Source: Didymodactylos carnosus (lineage: Eukaryota; Rotifera; Eurotatoria; Philodinida; Philodinidae). From it: a stretch of DNA of 43,640 nucleotides. Below, piece after piece: positions 11,356 through 24,472 of the stretch. The stretch's first letter is position 1. Every line of letters begins with the position of its first letter. Both the position numbers and the translations under genes were made by a program. Below the pieces are notes generated by a model. That model was not told the origin of the DNA and made no database searches. It saw nothing but the letters and a program-made list of their open reading frames with translations. The DNA lies in the NCBI GenBank assembly GCA_905250885.1, contig CAJNOQ010000674.1, forward strand, positions 1 to 43,640, given 5' to 3'.

Positions 11356-14300
11356 ATTATCATTTGATTCAATAAGAATTTCTTTTGTAGAGAAAAATAT
11401 TTATTTTTTATCACATACGAACCAAAACGCAATAATAATTCATATGAGCATGCTGTTGACAAAGAATTGTATAAAAAGAGATTGAAGAAAAGCAACATTG
11501 TTTGCATTACTATTTTGTTCGTACATCAGTCAAACTAAAATACTGATTCATTGTATTATAAATCTGATGTCTACTTGTTTTGATGGAACTTAAACATTTT
11601 GAGACGTTCTTTAAAATAACGATAGATACTATTATAGTCATTCTGCGAACTACAGTATGAGAGATCGGACCAAACAAGACTACTAATAGTTAATATTGTC
11701 TAAGAATATTTTTCGTCCACAAATCGAGGCAATTTAACAATAGTCTATAGATACAATTTTTTATTATCGGAATTTAGGCCTTCAACATTGATGCTGTACA
11801 GTCACATCAGAGAAAACTTAAGAAGAAGAGAATATTTTTTCGCAATTAATCATGTTGATGCTAGAAAACAATGAGAATGGAAGAAGAATTGTGTTTAGTG
11901 ATCAGATGGTAGATAGATTGAAAGAGTTTTTGAAAGTGTGTTAGTAACAAGTATTTGGATGGTGTATAACCGTCGTGTTCAACGTTATTGATATACGTAA
12001 ACTATTCTATTCTTTTTCTGTCTCTTTGAGGATGAACGAAATTGAAGATAAAATCGATGTACGTTAAAATATCAGCCGTAGAATGCTGGAAAAATGATAT
12101 AGCATCATTTAATCCGATACTATTTATTCAGATTCATTAATAGTTCTTGTACTTAAAATAAACTAAAAGAAGAAGTCGGCCATAATTTAAGAAATATCTG
12201 TATATTTTCACTTAAGCATAGCTTAAAGGAATAACAGGATCAGAAATCAATCTTTGTTATGCTGTTTCTTTTAGCAAGAGAGGATGAAGTCTAGAATTTT
12301 GGCAGAAAGTAATTTGAAGGAACACGATGAGCATGAAAAAAAAATGTTTTCTTAAAAAACTAATACACTGTACCTCGGTTGAGCCACTAGCTCGGGGAAC
12401 TCTCTGTTGAAGTAATAGAAAGAGTTGGGCAGAACAGTTTTTCAAGACTGAGAGTAACGTCGAAAATACTGACAGAAAGTCAAAAATTCAGGGAGTCTGG
12501 CACCCTCTGTTCTTCCCAATTTGAATTACTGGACAGGGTACAATTCGACTTGAGACGCAACTGCTAGTTTTGTTCAAAATAATACCAAATATTCAGATAT
12601 GTTCTTATTGAGATTAAATGAAAATAATTGCCCAGGAAAATATGTATCTTTATGAAATATTCAATAAGAATTCCGAAAATCGTCTTTTAATTTATATGTA
12701 TACATATTTCTTAGCATTTTTGTAAGAGAGGAAAAATATGTACAATTAGATAAAAAGGCAATTATTTGTTTTTTGTTTATATTCTAGTTCACATATCAAA
12801 GCTAACATCACTTTAATATTTGCTGATATGTCTTCTTTTCAAGAACACCACTGGTGTTATCGATATATTTTATTATTTACGGATCAAATCATTGAACATT
12901 TTGTGTAACAACTAAAAACAAATCGTTTGCTGTTCTCAACAGTTTATTTTTAATGAGTATCGTGGTAAGTCTCATGATAAGAGATTTAAGACACGGACGT
13001 TTAATAAGAAATGGCTGTCTGTATAAATCACGAACACATTAACCTTTTCAACTGGAAACAAACGCAGTGTATATTTCATTAAATGTGTTGTTATCCTCAG
13101 TATGTTTTTAATGGCTCATTTCGAAAACTTAAATTTTTTTCTACAAACTATGAATAAAAAACGTCATCATAAACAAGAGACTGTTTGATTATTTTAACCA
13201 TAAACTGAAAAAATGTATTTGTTAATGAAACGAATGTCCAGTTTTACTTGATATATTGTTGTGTGCCCATATCTTTTTTTCTGTTCTTAAATTAGTTGAG
13301 CATATCAACTAACTTATGCCACAGCTTATTCTCTCTATATGAATATGCAATCAACAACAAATTTTCATGATTATAATGAACACAAAGTTGATTACAACAA
13401 AACACTCGATTAAAATATTCAACAGTGACAGATTGTTGTTCATTTTGTTTTTACTGATTGACACACGTTTTGATAGATAGTCTGATGATGGAACTAATTG
13501 GTATGACAACGTTGATTTCGAGTTTAAATTTTAGTTATTAACTAGAATTTTGTTATTAGATTTTAGTCTGTTTACTGATCCTCTACGTCTTTTGCTGGTC
13601 GTATTAAAAAAAATCTCGTCTAACCTTTTTGTTTTTCTTGTTAAGACTTGTTGAAACTAATGAGCTGACTTTATTTAGTAAAGTGGCCTCAGCACTGTGT
13701 AACAAATAATCCTTCTTATTGTATATTTTTGAATAGTGTAAAATTAATTCTTAATCAGTGTATACTCTTTGTTCATATGAGCACAATGAATTTTAATTGA
13801 GGATGTAGAAAAGTTCCACTTCGATTAACTATGATGGAAGTAATTTGCACATCATTTTCCACAACTATGAAATGGGAACGGAAATTGTTAACGATACAGG
13901 TGTGTCAAACTTCCACTTCCAGCTATTCGTTTTTCTCACAACTTTATCTTGACAATCAGACAAACATACAAAAAATGAGTTTTGTCACTTGTTTAATATT
14001 CGATTATTTTGCTTAATGTCATAGATGAATTGATTTTTTTAAGACAGTTGTTCTCTTTCGAACGAATTATTCTTCTAACCAATAGAAAAAAACATTATTA
14101 GAATAGAAAACAACCAATAGGTAGATAAGAGATATTATTTCTTTTCTATTCTTTCAAATGATGATTATTTTTCTAAACTGTAACAAATATTCAATTCATT
14201 ATCAAACGGAATAGATTATTTTTAAAACTATTCATTTAAACTTGTCAAAAGAGTAAGTATTTCAATTATTTTTCTATAGTTGAGTATCGAAAGTGTGTTG

Positions 14301-15300
14301 GGATAAATTGATCAGAATACAAATAATTTCTAACGAAAGCCAAAATAATCAAAAGTTTCTTCTACAATGAGTATATAGCAACGTTTTTCAATTTATCAGC
14401 TTTTCAAGCTATTTTCAAGCACGAAAAAAAGCAGCTAGTATTGATGGCATCGAGATATTTGTACGATGGAGATTGTACCAGAGTTACAGAATTTAAATGA
14501 AAAAAAATGTGAATACGAAACACGAAAATATCTTAAGAGATAGTATTTTCTCTATCTTCGTTTCAAATAAAATTTAGTTCAACTGCTACAATTGAGATTA
14601 TTCATCTTTGAGTGTAAAATGTTTTCACACATTTCCTATCTTTATTCAATCTCCCGCTTTTCGTTTTCTTCTTACACAAATCTGTGTTCCAGTATTTTTA
14701 GAAATGTGTTGTAATCGACACACACCTCATTGTATTTAGAACTAATTATGAGTTAATTAAAATATTTCACCTGACATTTTTCTATGAAGAAAGAAAAATA
14801 TCATTATTTTAACTCGTCATTTATTAAAACACATTATCATCGTTTCATCTTCTTAGAAAAAAAAGAATGTTTTGAATTACTTAACACATTTGTGAAAAAT
14901 AGAGAGTATATCATCATCATTTTCATTGTACATTTCAATTTGAAGTAGAAGTAAACATTTATTTTTTTTTTTATCATAAATTTTAACACATTGAATTCAA
15001 TTACCGTTATTTTACTATCTATTCAGACAAATTACCACCTGATTAGACATTTTTCGTGTTAGTGTTAAAAAAGCACTATCTAAAACTGAATGATTCTGAT
15101 AGTTTTTTATTCTATTTTCACATAATTACAAAACCATCTCTACTTTGATCATGTATCGAACGAACATTATTTGTTACATATTAATCGAGTGGAACTATAG
15201 ACACAAGTGTTAATATAATTATTTGAGAGAAAAGAGAAGAAATAAAACGGTTTGCGGTTGGGATTATTAATCAGTATAATATTTGACACATATTACGTCC
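11356..15300. other. Gene-poor intergenic region
   Basis: Nearly 4 kb of AT-rich DNA without a convincing gene. Open stretches of about 60 codons (12257-12445 minus, 13831-14016 plus) lack splice context or similarity. The one compositional break is a GC-richer patch around 12365-12545 (see the exon-like 30-mer at 12374-12403), which may be a repeat fragment. Confidence 0.4.
12374..12403 (-). other. Exon-like GC-rich 30-mer bounded by splice signals
   Basis: On the minus strand a pyrimidine-rich tract ending cttcaacag is followed by exactly 30 bases encoding RVPRASGSTE, and then by the donor gtacag. The segment is near 60% GC, far above its surroundings. It is not part of any gene I can build. 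It may be a repeat fragment that happens to carry splice-like ends, or a stray microexon. Confidence 0.2.
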
Positions 15301-15328
15301 AAGGAGATTCCGACTTTATACTTTCAAA

Positions 15329-15374
15329 GTAAGTGAACACATTATTCATGTTAGTTATTTTTTCTTGCTTTCAG
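15329..15374 (+). other. Predicted 46-bp intron in the 5' UTR
   Basis: The donor ctttcaaa|gtaagtga at 15329 and the acceptor cttgctttcag ending at 15374 bound a very short canonical intron. It ends 19 bases before the ATG at 15394. This supports that ATG as the true start and places the transcription start at or before about 15300. Confidence 0.6.
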
Positions 15375-15393
15375 ATCATAGAAACGCATCTTC

Positions 15394-17576
15394 ATGAATT
15401 TTGGAATTTCAATTGAACTTACATCGATATTGTATTCATCGAATAGACAGAAGAAAAACGATGAAAATATCTTAAGTCTCTCATTACAACATCAGCAATT
15501 AAGTTCATTTACTAACACAAAATTTCAGCCATTATTACGTCGATCAAATGTAAAAAAATCATCAATATCGACTGGCCGAATAGCAAATAAACAAGAATAT
15601 CAACAACCACCATCTGCAACTCTATTTTTAAGGTCCTCAACACCAAAGTCAACATTAAAAGTTATTCGAGAACATCTAAATGAATCAATTCATTCCAAAA
15701 AAGGTATTAATAGTCTTTTTGATTGTGTTTTAGATACCGTAGTAGTTCGTATGACAGGAATACCTTTGATCGTATTACTAAAATATTATGTGACTAAGTT
15801 GTTGCTCATGTTTATTGAAAGACATTGTACTACATTTTGTTTGTACGCGAAAAAAAACAGTCTTTCTTTGAAAAGACAGTAGACGCATTTATTTCAAGTG
15901 CAAAATCTAAATTGTATCCATAATTTTATTCTGCACTGCATTCATTCTTGTTACAGTGCTCCCTAGTTTTTCATATTGAATAAAATTAGAATTATTTTTT
16001 TGCTATTTAGTATCTAATTGATTATGAAACACTTCTAAAATAATTTTATACAGTTACCACTCTTCTCAGTTGCCCATCTTCACTTCTTGATAGTAATCAC
16101 CTTTCTGTCTTTGAATAAATTAACTTGAACATTCGAATAGAAAGTATGACAGTTTTATGTTAAATGAATATAAATAAAGTTAAAAACAAGCGACAGGATA
16201 TCCTTGCCGTTTTAGATGAGACTAAATGTAAAAAAATTGTTTAAATTTATTGTGAACAGCTATATTGATCAATAAACAAAAAAAAAAAACTGAAAGCTGC
16301 GAGAAGCACTTGACATATTTTGTGACCATTTTGCACTTTAGCGACAAAAAAATCTCTATGATGAAGTTATAAATTAAACTTAAAACATGAACTCTTTGAC
16401 ACTATATTGCAAAAAGAAACGTGAGAGAAAGAACTGAGTAAAAGTTAACTTCTTCTATATCTCTTATAACCTTAATCCCTTCGTTACAGTTACATGACGC
16501 CTTTGATTGACAAGTAAAAAGCTCAAGTGAACTCCTTATTATCATGTGTGTTTAATTTGAGACTTAATTCTGTATGTTGACAACAAGAGTTTAGTTTCCA
16601 AAATCATTTGTGATAAGAAGATGTCGTTCCCTTTGATGTTTGACGAACACTTTATAGGCACTAGCTCTTCTCAATTTTTCTACTTATAGAAAAAAAGATT
16701 TTCTTCTATTACCATTATTATTATTTTAACTACACTTGAACTTTTGAGAGATAATTGCTAACATGAAAATTAATTTTTATACAAGAGTTTATTCTACAAT
16801 TATAAACTCTTTAAATGATGTATATACTTGTCGTTCGTTCTATTGATCATTTCTCAATTCTCTCGTTCTCAATAGTTTAAAAACACAAACATGTACATAT
16901 AGCCGAAAAGTGACTGTTGAACAACTTGTTGACTTTCCGATTTAAAGAAGAAATCAAATGAAACCATTGTAATATTGATAATATATAGTAAATACAATGT
17001 TGTTTTATGTAACGAAGGCGCGGCTTTTTGAACATGCACATCTTTGGTGATTTTGATAGTGAAAAATCGAAAGGCACACCCATTTTATCGTATTTTTCTT
17101 TGTATATTAGCATTAACACATTAGAATTTTTTTCATGATAATATCATCTTATTCATTCATACATAATTTCTAACATTTTCCATGGTGTCCTCTGCAATAT
17201 CCTAACAAATCATAAATATCTGTCTTGGTGCTGAACGAATACCATATTTTTTAACATATAACATTGTATAAATAGATAAACTATATTAAAAGTAATTTTA
17301 TTTGTTTTAGCTCGTTTATCATCACCTACTCCAAGTCCTCGTTGTTCTACACCATGGTATTCAAAACAACATCGTACTCGTCCGTATATTGTCTGTGAAT
17401 TATGTCGTCAAAAAGCAGTCATGTCTGTAGTAGATACATCATTATCAGCGAATATTTCTAAAGTTAAAAAGAAACATACCACATTTAATAGTACAAAAAT
17501 GCATCAAAATTATCCAAAATTAGTTAAAAAATCTCGTCGATCCTCCATGAACCAACTACTTGTATGGATCTTGTGA
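15394..17576 (+). CDS. Orphan basic, Ser-rich protein in two exons (191 aa)
   Basis: Exon 1 is 15394-15703 and exon 2 is 17311-17576 (stop TGA). The junction g|ct restores an Ala codon and the total of 576 bases is in frame. The product is basic and polar (about 20% Ser/Thr, many Lys/Arg/Gln). It has an Arg/Lys-rich middle (LLRRSNVKKSSISTGR), an SP/TP-rich stretch (SSPTPSPRCSTPW) and a short motif IVCELCRQK with a CxxC pair; a single CxxC is too little to call zinc binding. I do not recognise a family. Intron 1 (1607 bp) is unusually long for this window. If it were retained, translation would run on to a stop at 15882 and add a hydrophobic tail (IPLIVLLKYYVTKLLLMF), so a second isoform is conceivable. 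Confidence 0.6.
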
Positions 17577-19818
17577 TCAAAGAATTTTTGACCAATATTA
17601 ATTGTACATAAAGCGAACACATCGATTATTTTTCTATCATCCATATTTTTATATTCTTCACAATAGGAACAGTATTACATATTGTATTATGTAATAATTG
17701 AAATAGTAGATGTTAAAGACTAAAAATCGAAGTTTTGAATTTGATAAATACATTTTCTGTTGTATATCGATTATTCTTTGTTACTGAAGCCAAAAAATTT
17801 TCATTCCGTTAGAGATACTACCATTTAATATTGAACTGATTATCATTTTGGTGAATAGCTAACATCAGTGTGAGGACAACTGTATCATATCTTGTACGCA
17901 TAACATAACATGAAAGAGTGATTAAAATTCTTCACTCTACTTATTCGTTGAGATATTTATCACTTTTATAAAAACGTTCTGGTGATCACTGCAATTATCA
18001 ATTATTAGTGTGATGTCATTTTGTTCTGAAGCTTTTGACTCAAATAAACGATATTTGTATAGAGTAAATTTGACTAATGAGTCCGCCCTGTTGATCAGTA
18101 AAATATCAGCCGAATCGATCGGGATAGGAATGTTCCCTTATAATAACTTGTTAACGATATGCAGAATGGGTATCAATCCTTAGTGGAAATGAAACGTACT
18201 GTTTCTGTTCAGTTAAGTGTCCACCAAGACTCACGAAAACTACATAGCCTATTAACTGCATATCGAAAAAATCGACTTTTAATCGGCTAAAGCAGCCCGT
18301 TAACAGACATCATTTTTTCTCCGTTATTTCATCGGGAATCATGGTCTAAAACCAATCATTTAACTGTATGTATCTAAAACTAAAATTCACATTGGTCGTT
18401 AACTGCCTGTTAGCATGCCATTTTCGAACAATTAATATATTAGGAAAAAACTAATATTTAACGTTGATAGTTAAATGTCTGTTTGTGAACAAACCATTCA
18501 TCCTTTTGTTTCACTACTTTAACTAATATAAATATGACGTTAGCTACTTTGAGAAAAATTTGATTATTCAAATCATTGACACTTGTCTCAAGGCAGTAGT
18601 CTCTAGTTGAATTTTGTGAACTTAATCTTTGTGACGTTATCAGAAAGAAACTAACTCTAGAAAACATTCAAAAAATAGGTCGTCAACGACCGGTAATGGT
18701 GCAATTACGGCCTTAAAACGCACATGATAAAATGTTCATTTTTTGATCATAGTAAAACTGCTACTTTTAGGCATTAATACGTTCCCAGTTTAAATGCATA
18801 AAACCGTTCAGAAAATTGTCTGAATGATCTCAAAACGCCCATTTAACAAACATTGGATGAGTTACTAATGTGGGTTTAATAGACAATCAATTAAACCGTT
18901 TTTGTAGTCCTGGATGCCTTCAAAAATCCAACAACTATGCATAGTCTTCTAAAGAAAAAGAGAAAACTCTATTCAATCAGCCAGTTTTCTCTTGTTGACA
19001 AATTATTAGAGTCGACAGAAGGATTTTATTTCTTTCAATCTTTAATTATATGAGAACTTTTTATGCATATTACATGAAACTTTCCCCACCAAAGGTGTTT
19101 TTTGCACAAGATTCTTCAGTAATATTTTAATTTAAAATGTAAAATGATGGTGAAAAGAAAGTATTTTGTACGTGCAAAACATACTCAAATTTAACCCCAA
19201 ATCAGTATTAGAAAATGTTTTAAGATTAAGTCAAATTCCCTGTCCACTTTAACGCTTTGTAATCAGAATTATCGTTCGTCGTTTATGTATTTTTTAACAG
19301 CTGTTGAAAGCTAACTGCCCCCGTTATCGTTCAATAGTTCAACCAAAAGACTTTGTATAGCTCACCAAATCCTTTTAAGCCTTATAAATAATACTACTTT
19401 ATGAGTCAAACGGTAATATTTTCAATATATATATATCAAGATATCTCTTGTAATTCTATGTTTAGTCTGATCTACTTCAACTTCTCCTTCGTTTAGTTAA
19501 TTATGTTTTTTATTCTTCTTCTTTGACACAAGTTTTACTATAACTAGTTACTTGTACATTAAGAAAACGAATGAAAGTTAATCGATTTTAGGCGGCAATT
19601 GTATTGTACCAATAACTGATTTTCTAGTAAGAAAGTAATTAACAGCTGATTATACAAAAACATGTCTTTTGATGTTTTTCTCTTGTCTCTTCAACTGGGC
19701 TACTAGAAAAAGCAGCTTATCACTCGCATTATTACCAGTTTATTTAATATTAGTAAAGTTCTCTATCTCTGATCACTGGTTTAATTATTGATGACAACTA
19801 TGTGTTTTTCTCGTTTCT
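17577..19818. other. Intergenic region
   Basis: I see no gene. The DNA is AT-rich, with a slightly less AT-rich stretch at about 18060-18900 (for example gtcgtcaacgaccggtaatgg at 18679) that could be old repeat DNA. I found no clear terminal inverted repeats. An (AT)n run lies near 19425-19436. The last few hundred bases should contain the promoter and 5' UTR of the M13 peptidase gene. Confidence 0.35.
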
Positions 19819-22671
19819 ATGCTACCAAATCGGTTAGAATATTTGAATATTAAAAAGAAGAAAAAGAAAAATGGTCGAAAAAGAAGAATCGAGACGTCTG
19901 GTATTGAACAGACAAGTTTAATAAAAGATAATAAATATTTTGATAAACTTCATAAATACGATTTACAGCATGTTCGATCGTGTTTGTTAGAATATGCATT
20001 CACGCGATTTTGGATCGAACCCTCATTGTTACCAACGCGTTTTATCGATAATGATTTAACGTGTTTGAACAAAGGAAATAACATTAGCAATAACAATGAT
20101 GAAAGTGTGATGAAGAATATTTCTAAAAGTTCTCCATGGTACATTAACTTTGAAACTCAATTTTGTGTTATTCTAATTACTCTCATCACCATTTCATTGT
20201 TGTTATTGACGTTGCCGTTTATTTTAAAATCCCAACAAAATTCTATTCGATACAATAGTCAATGTGTTTCATTAAATTGTATTTCGACCAGTCATCGACT
20301 TATGGAAAATATGAATATAACATTAGACCCATGTGAAGATTTTTTTAGTTATGCTTGTGGTGGTTGGTACAACAATAAATTTCTCTCACCAAGTGAATCA
20401 AGTTATAATTATTTTAAAGAAATTTATCGAAAAAATTTGGAAACATTATATTCTATTTTAAAGGAGCCAGACACAAATTATCATGGATCACATTCAACGT
20501 CCATATTGAAAGCAAAACAATACTACAATGTCTGTATGAACACGTACAGAAATGAAAGAACGGCAGAAGCAACAATGAAAACTTTTTTAACACATCTAGG
20601 TATCTAAATCACTATATTTTAAAGTTATTTTATTTTAGTATCGGTGTTTTTCTTTAGGTAAATCACCATTATTTGTTGACCATTGGTCATCATCGAACGA
20701 TTTTGACCTATTAAATAGTCTATTGTACGTACATAAATATAAAATGAATCCATTGTTTCGTGTTGGTATTACAGTTGATGATAAAAATAACGATAAACAA
20801 TGTATCTATTTTGAACAATCCGGTCTCTCATTTGATCAACGTTCACGTTATTATAATAATGATATAAGAAAATTATTCAAAACATTTGGAGCATCTGTAG
20901 CCAGTCTCTTGCGTGGTAATAATGCAAATATAAAAGTTCAACAAACATGGTTAGATCAAGTAGATCAGGTATTTTTATTTGAAAAACGTTTATCAGAAAT
21001 ATTTGAAAGACGAGAATCATTAAATCCATCAAAATTATATAATGTTCGATCGTATAATGAAATTCAATCGTGGTTTTATCCCTGGTTAAATATTGATGTT
21101 TATTTGTACAAATTATTTCAACCGTATATTCAACATCAACAAATAATAAGACAACAGTCTAATTTACCATATGGTAACACAAGTTTTTTTCAAAATCAAC
21201 GTATTCTCGTTCCATCACCAAGATATTTTCAACAATTAAATCAAATTTTGTTAAAAACACCGGTACATATCATTGCTAATTATATTTCATTACAAGTTGT
21301 ACAAGAATTATTACCATGTATGCCTCAAGTCTATTTACAAGCACGAAAACCATTACTGAACTATTTAAAAGATATTACCGAAGAACGACAACAGTGGGAA
21401 TTATGTGTAAAAAGAACGGATGAGGCATTCGGCTTTGCAACAGGTATAGATTGATAATTCTATTAAATACTAATCTCACAGATATTATCTTATAGGTGCT
21501 TTATTCATATATAAAGCATTCGATCAAACAAGTAAAAAGAAAATTAAACAAGTTGTAGAAGAAATACGAACAGCATTTATCGATAAATTACCCACTTTAG
21601 AATGGATGGATCCTGAAACTCGTAAACGTGCACATATCAAAGCGACAATGATAACAGGTAGCTGAAATTGAAATTAAATTTTGAATAATATTGAATTGTT
21701 TTTTCATTGTAAAAAGATCGTCTAGGTTATCCCGATTGGTTAGAAAGCTCTCATAACATTGATAAATATTATGAAAATTTACATATATCATTCAACAGTA
21801 ATACTGTGGAAAATGTGTTACGTGTAAGAAAATTTTATAAAACAAAAAATTTAGAAAAATTTGGTCAACAACCCGATATTGAAGAATGGAAAATGACACC
21901 AACCGAAGTTAACGCTTATTATGCTCCGTGGAAAAATATGATCGTTTTTCCTGCTGGCATACTACAAACGCCATTTTTTGATGCAAATATTCCAATATCG
22001 TTAAACTTTGGTAGCATTGGAAGTATTGTAGCACACGAACTTATTCATGGATTTGATGCTAGTATATAAAATTTAAAAGTTGTTTGTTCATCAACAATTG
22101 ATATGACACTTTTCATCTTGCAGGTGGTCGATATTTTGATGAAAAGGGCAATCGTCATAATTGGTGGCAAACCGAATCTGTTAGTCGTTTTGATGAAAGA
22201 ACAAAATGTTTTGTTCAACAATATTCTAAATATAAAGTTGGAAAAAAGTATATCAATGGTTTATTAACACTTGACGAAAACATAGCAGATAATGGTACGT
22301 TTTTCTGTAAGAAATTCATTTATTTTTATTAACTTCTTTAGTTTTACTAAGGAGGTGTACGAATTTCTTATACAGCTTATAAACGCTATTTAAAACGTCA
22401 TAATGTTCAATCGACTATGCAATTACCCGGTTTAAACTTAACTGAAGAACAATTATTTTTCCTTGGCTTTGCTCAAACATGGTGTATAAAAACAACAGAA
22501 AAAGAAGCTGAAGCATCTTTGATAAGTGATACACATTCATTTCCAAAATATCGAGTCATTGGAACAGTGAGTAATATACAAGAGTTTTCAGATGCATTTC
22601 AATGCCCACAAGGGACAAATATGAATCCAAATAAGAAATGTCGTATATGGTTCACAGCAACCGATAAATAA
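19819..22671 (+). CDS. M13 family zinc metallopeptidase (neprilysin/ECE-like), type II membrane protein
   Basis: Six exons join in frame to 854 aa: 19819-20599, 20658-21443, 21496-21657, 21717-22061, 22124-22294 and 22352-22671. The introns are 52-62 bp and every one is phase 1. The start ATG has an in-frame stop 9 codons upstream. The cytoplasmic tail of about 110 aa is longer than is common in the family and carries a Lys/Arg run. A transmembrane helix follows at about 115-138 (VILITLITISLLLLTLPFIL). The ectodomain has the family marks: DPCEDFFSYACGGW near the start, the substrate-binding NAYY at 642-645, the zinc site HELIH at 683-687, the third ligand in ENIAD (Glu743, Asp747), FFLGFAQTWC, a His-containing YRVIG segment and the C-terminal CRIW (845-848) followed by six extra residues. 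All expected catalytic residues are present, so an active ectopeptidase cleaving small peptides is likely. The AATAAA at 22667-22672 overlaps the stop codon. Confidence 0.95.
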
Positions 22672-24066
22672 ATAAATTAATTAAACAATTTTCATATACG
22701 ATAAAAGTAGTTAGTAACAAAAACTATTGGTACACAAAGAAAAGTAAGTTTTTTGACTTTCTCTCTACTTCCGCTTATAAAAAGATGAGATTACAGATCA
22801 ACTATTCTATTAATAAAAAATGTACGCTCTTATCTTATATGAATCCGTCAGTCACGACTATTGTTGATAATTCGTCGTATTTTCAGTCTAGTTAAACAAG
22901 TCAATTAAATTAAATGATGACTTGTATTTGCATCCTTGGCTCGGGTTCCTTTAGTAAAGTTTTAACCAAAGCGCTACAAATGTATATTCAGTCCAAACGG
23001 GAGAATACTGTTACAAAGATTTACTGAAATGTACAACGTCAAAGAGAATACATTGAACGTAGAAGAAACTGTGTCACATTCAAATACTTATGCGTCTCTC
23101 TATCGAATAATTCTCACTTGCGCTGTTCTATTATAAACAGAAGAGAGCAGTTGTGGTTATGAAAAGCATGAAGACATAATGGTGAAACAAATTGAATTTA
23201 TACATCAAAATTTCTTGTCAAAACGTAAATAATACTATTGAAAGAATAGTTCGATCAAAATCACTTGAAACATTCAAAATCATGCAACGATTGCTTTGTT
23301 ATAGTGAAAAAGTACCATTGTGTAAAAATTACTGATAAATTGATTATACTACATAGCTATTTATTAAAGAAAAGACATGTAGAAAGACATTCGTATTTGG
23401 TTGATACACAAATGAAACAGATAGATGCAGAAGACTATATGATTACAATAAGAAGTAGGAAAATGAAGATATTGTCGATGTTATGCTGGAATAGCTTAGT
23501 AGTAGTGCGAACATAACGATATAGATCACTAATTTTTTATGCCCAGTGATTTGTTGACAAAGGGTGAATGTGACCTGTATATAATAGAAAACGTACGAAG
23601 TAAAACGAAAGGTTATTTCTTGTTGATGATGTATGAAGAAGTGAAACAAATGTGGATAAATCTATCGAATGAAAGGGACATGAATAAAATAATTATTGGA
23701 TTAAAGAAGAATATTCATGATAAATAGAGAAAGTTATTGAAAGACAAACATAGTGAATTCAACTGAAGATGATGAGACTGGAGATTAAGTAGAATGAATA
23801 ATTTGAATTGCGAATAATTGAAATTGCGAAGTTTTGAAGTAGTTCAACTAGTAGAAATCTAAAAATCGTTGTAGAATACATAATATAAGCTGAAATAAGT
23901 GACATTATTATTCAAAATATAATATTAACCAAATGCCCAAATAGTTATCTTACTTGTCACGACAAAAGCTAAATTCATTAAACTACCTGTTGTGAAATGA
24001 GTGGACAACTTTTGCATACATAATTAGGAATAATTACCGAAAAATGGCTTATTTGAACTCATCAAG
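22672..24066. other. Intergenic DNA with weak relic open frames
   Basis: Two adjacent open stretches, 23265-23516 and 23539-23727, have few stops and Lys/Ile-rich translations (for example LLTKGECDLYIIENVRSKT). They match no family I recognise. They lie 0.9 kb or more upstream of the Penelope-like relic and on the same strand, so they could be a decayed 5' part of it or of another element. No promoter or repeat ends were found. Confidence 0.25.
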
Positions 24067-24472
24067 ATGTGATGGTGCTAAGTTTGGATGTTGTAGATGT
24101 TATAGTGGTGATCGGCGATTTAGACTTTTTAGACCTTTAGACTTTCTTCTAGAATAGGGCAGCCTAGCCATGGGGGAGGGGGGCATTTTAAGTGTGAGTC
24201 ACCATACTCAAAGCTGAGCACTTTTGGATGTTGTAGATGTTATGGTGGTGATCGACGGTTTTGAACTTTTAGACTTTTAGGATGTGCTCCCTATCATTTA
24301 ACATTCATTGCCGTTCCTCAACTTGAACTTCTTGTATGGTGACTCACTCTCATGCTGCTGCCCCCTCCAGCTAGTCTGACCTTTTCTAGAAGAAAGTCTA
24401 AAAGTCTAAAAAGTCTAAATTGCCGTTTACCACCATAACATCTACAACATCCAAAATTAGCACCATTACACC
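24067..24472. repeat. 406-bp foldback element with a third internal arm copy
   Basis: The left arm (24067-24213: ggatgttgtagatgttat, a triple of ttagacttt words, cttctagaa, then gtgagtcaccata) pairs with the right arm (about 24335-24472). The spacer holds a third, direct copy of the arm's outer part at about 24226-24280 (ggatgttgtagatgttatgg through cttttagactttta). That copy points to internal duplication or an earlier arm exchange. A short GC-rich patch (gggggaggggggc) lies in the left arm. There is no coding capacity. Confidence 0.8.
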
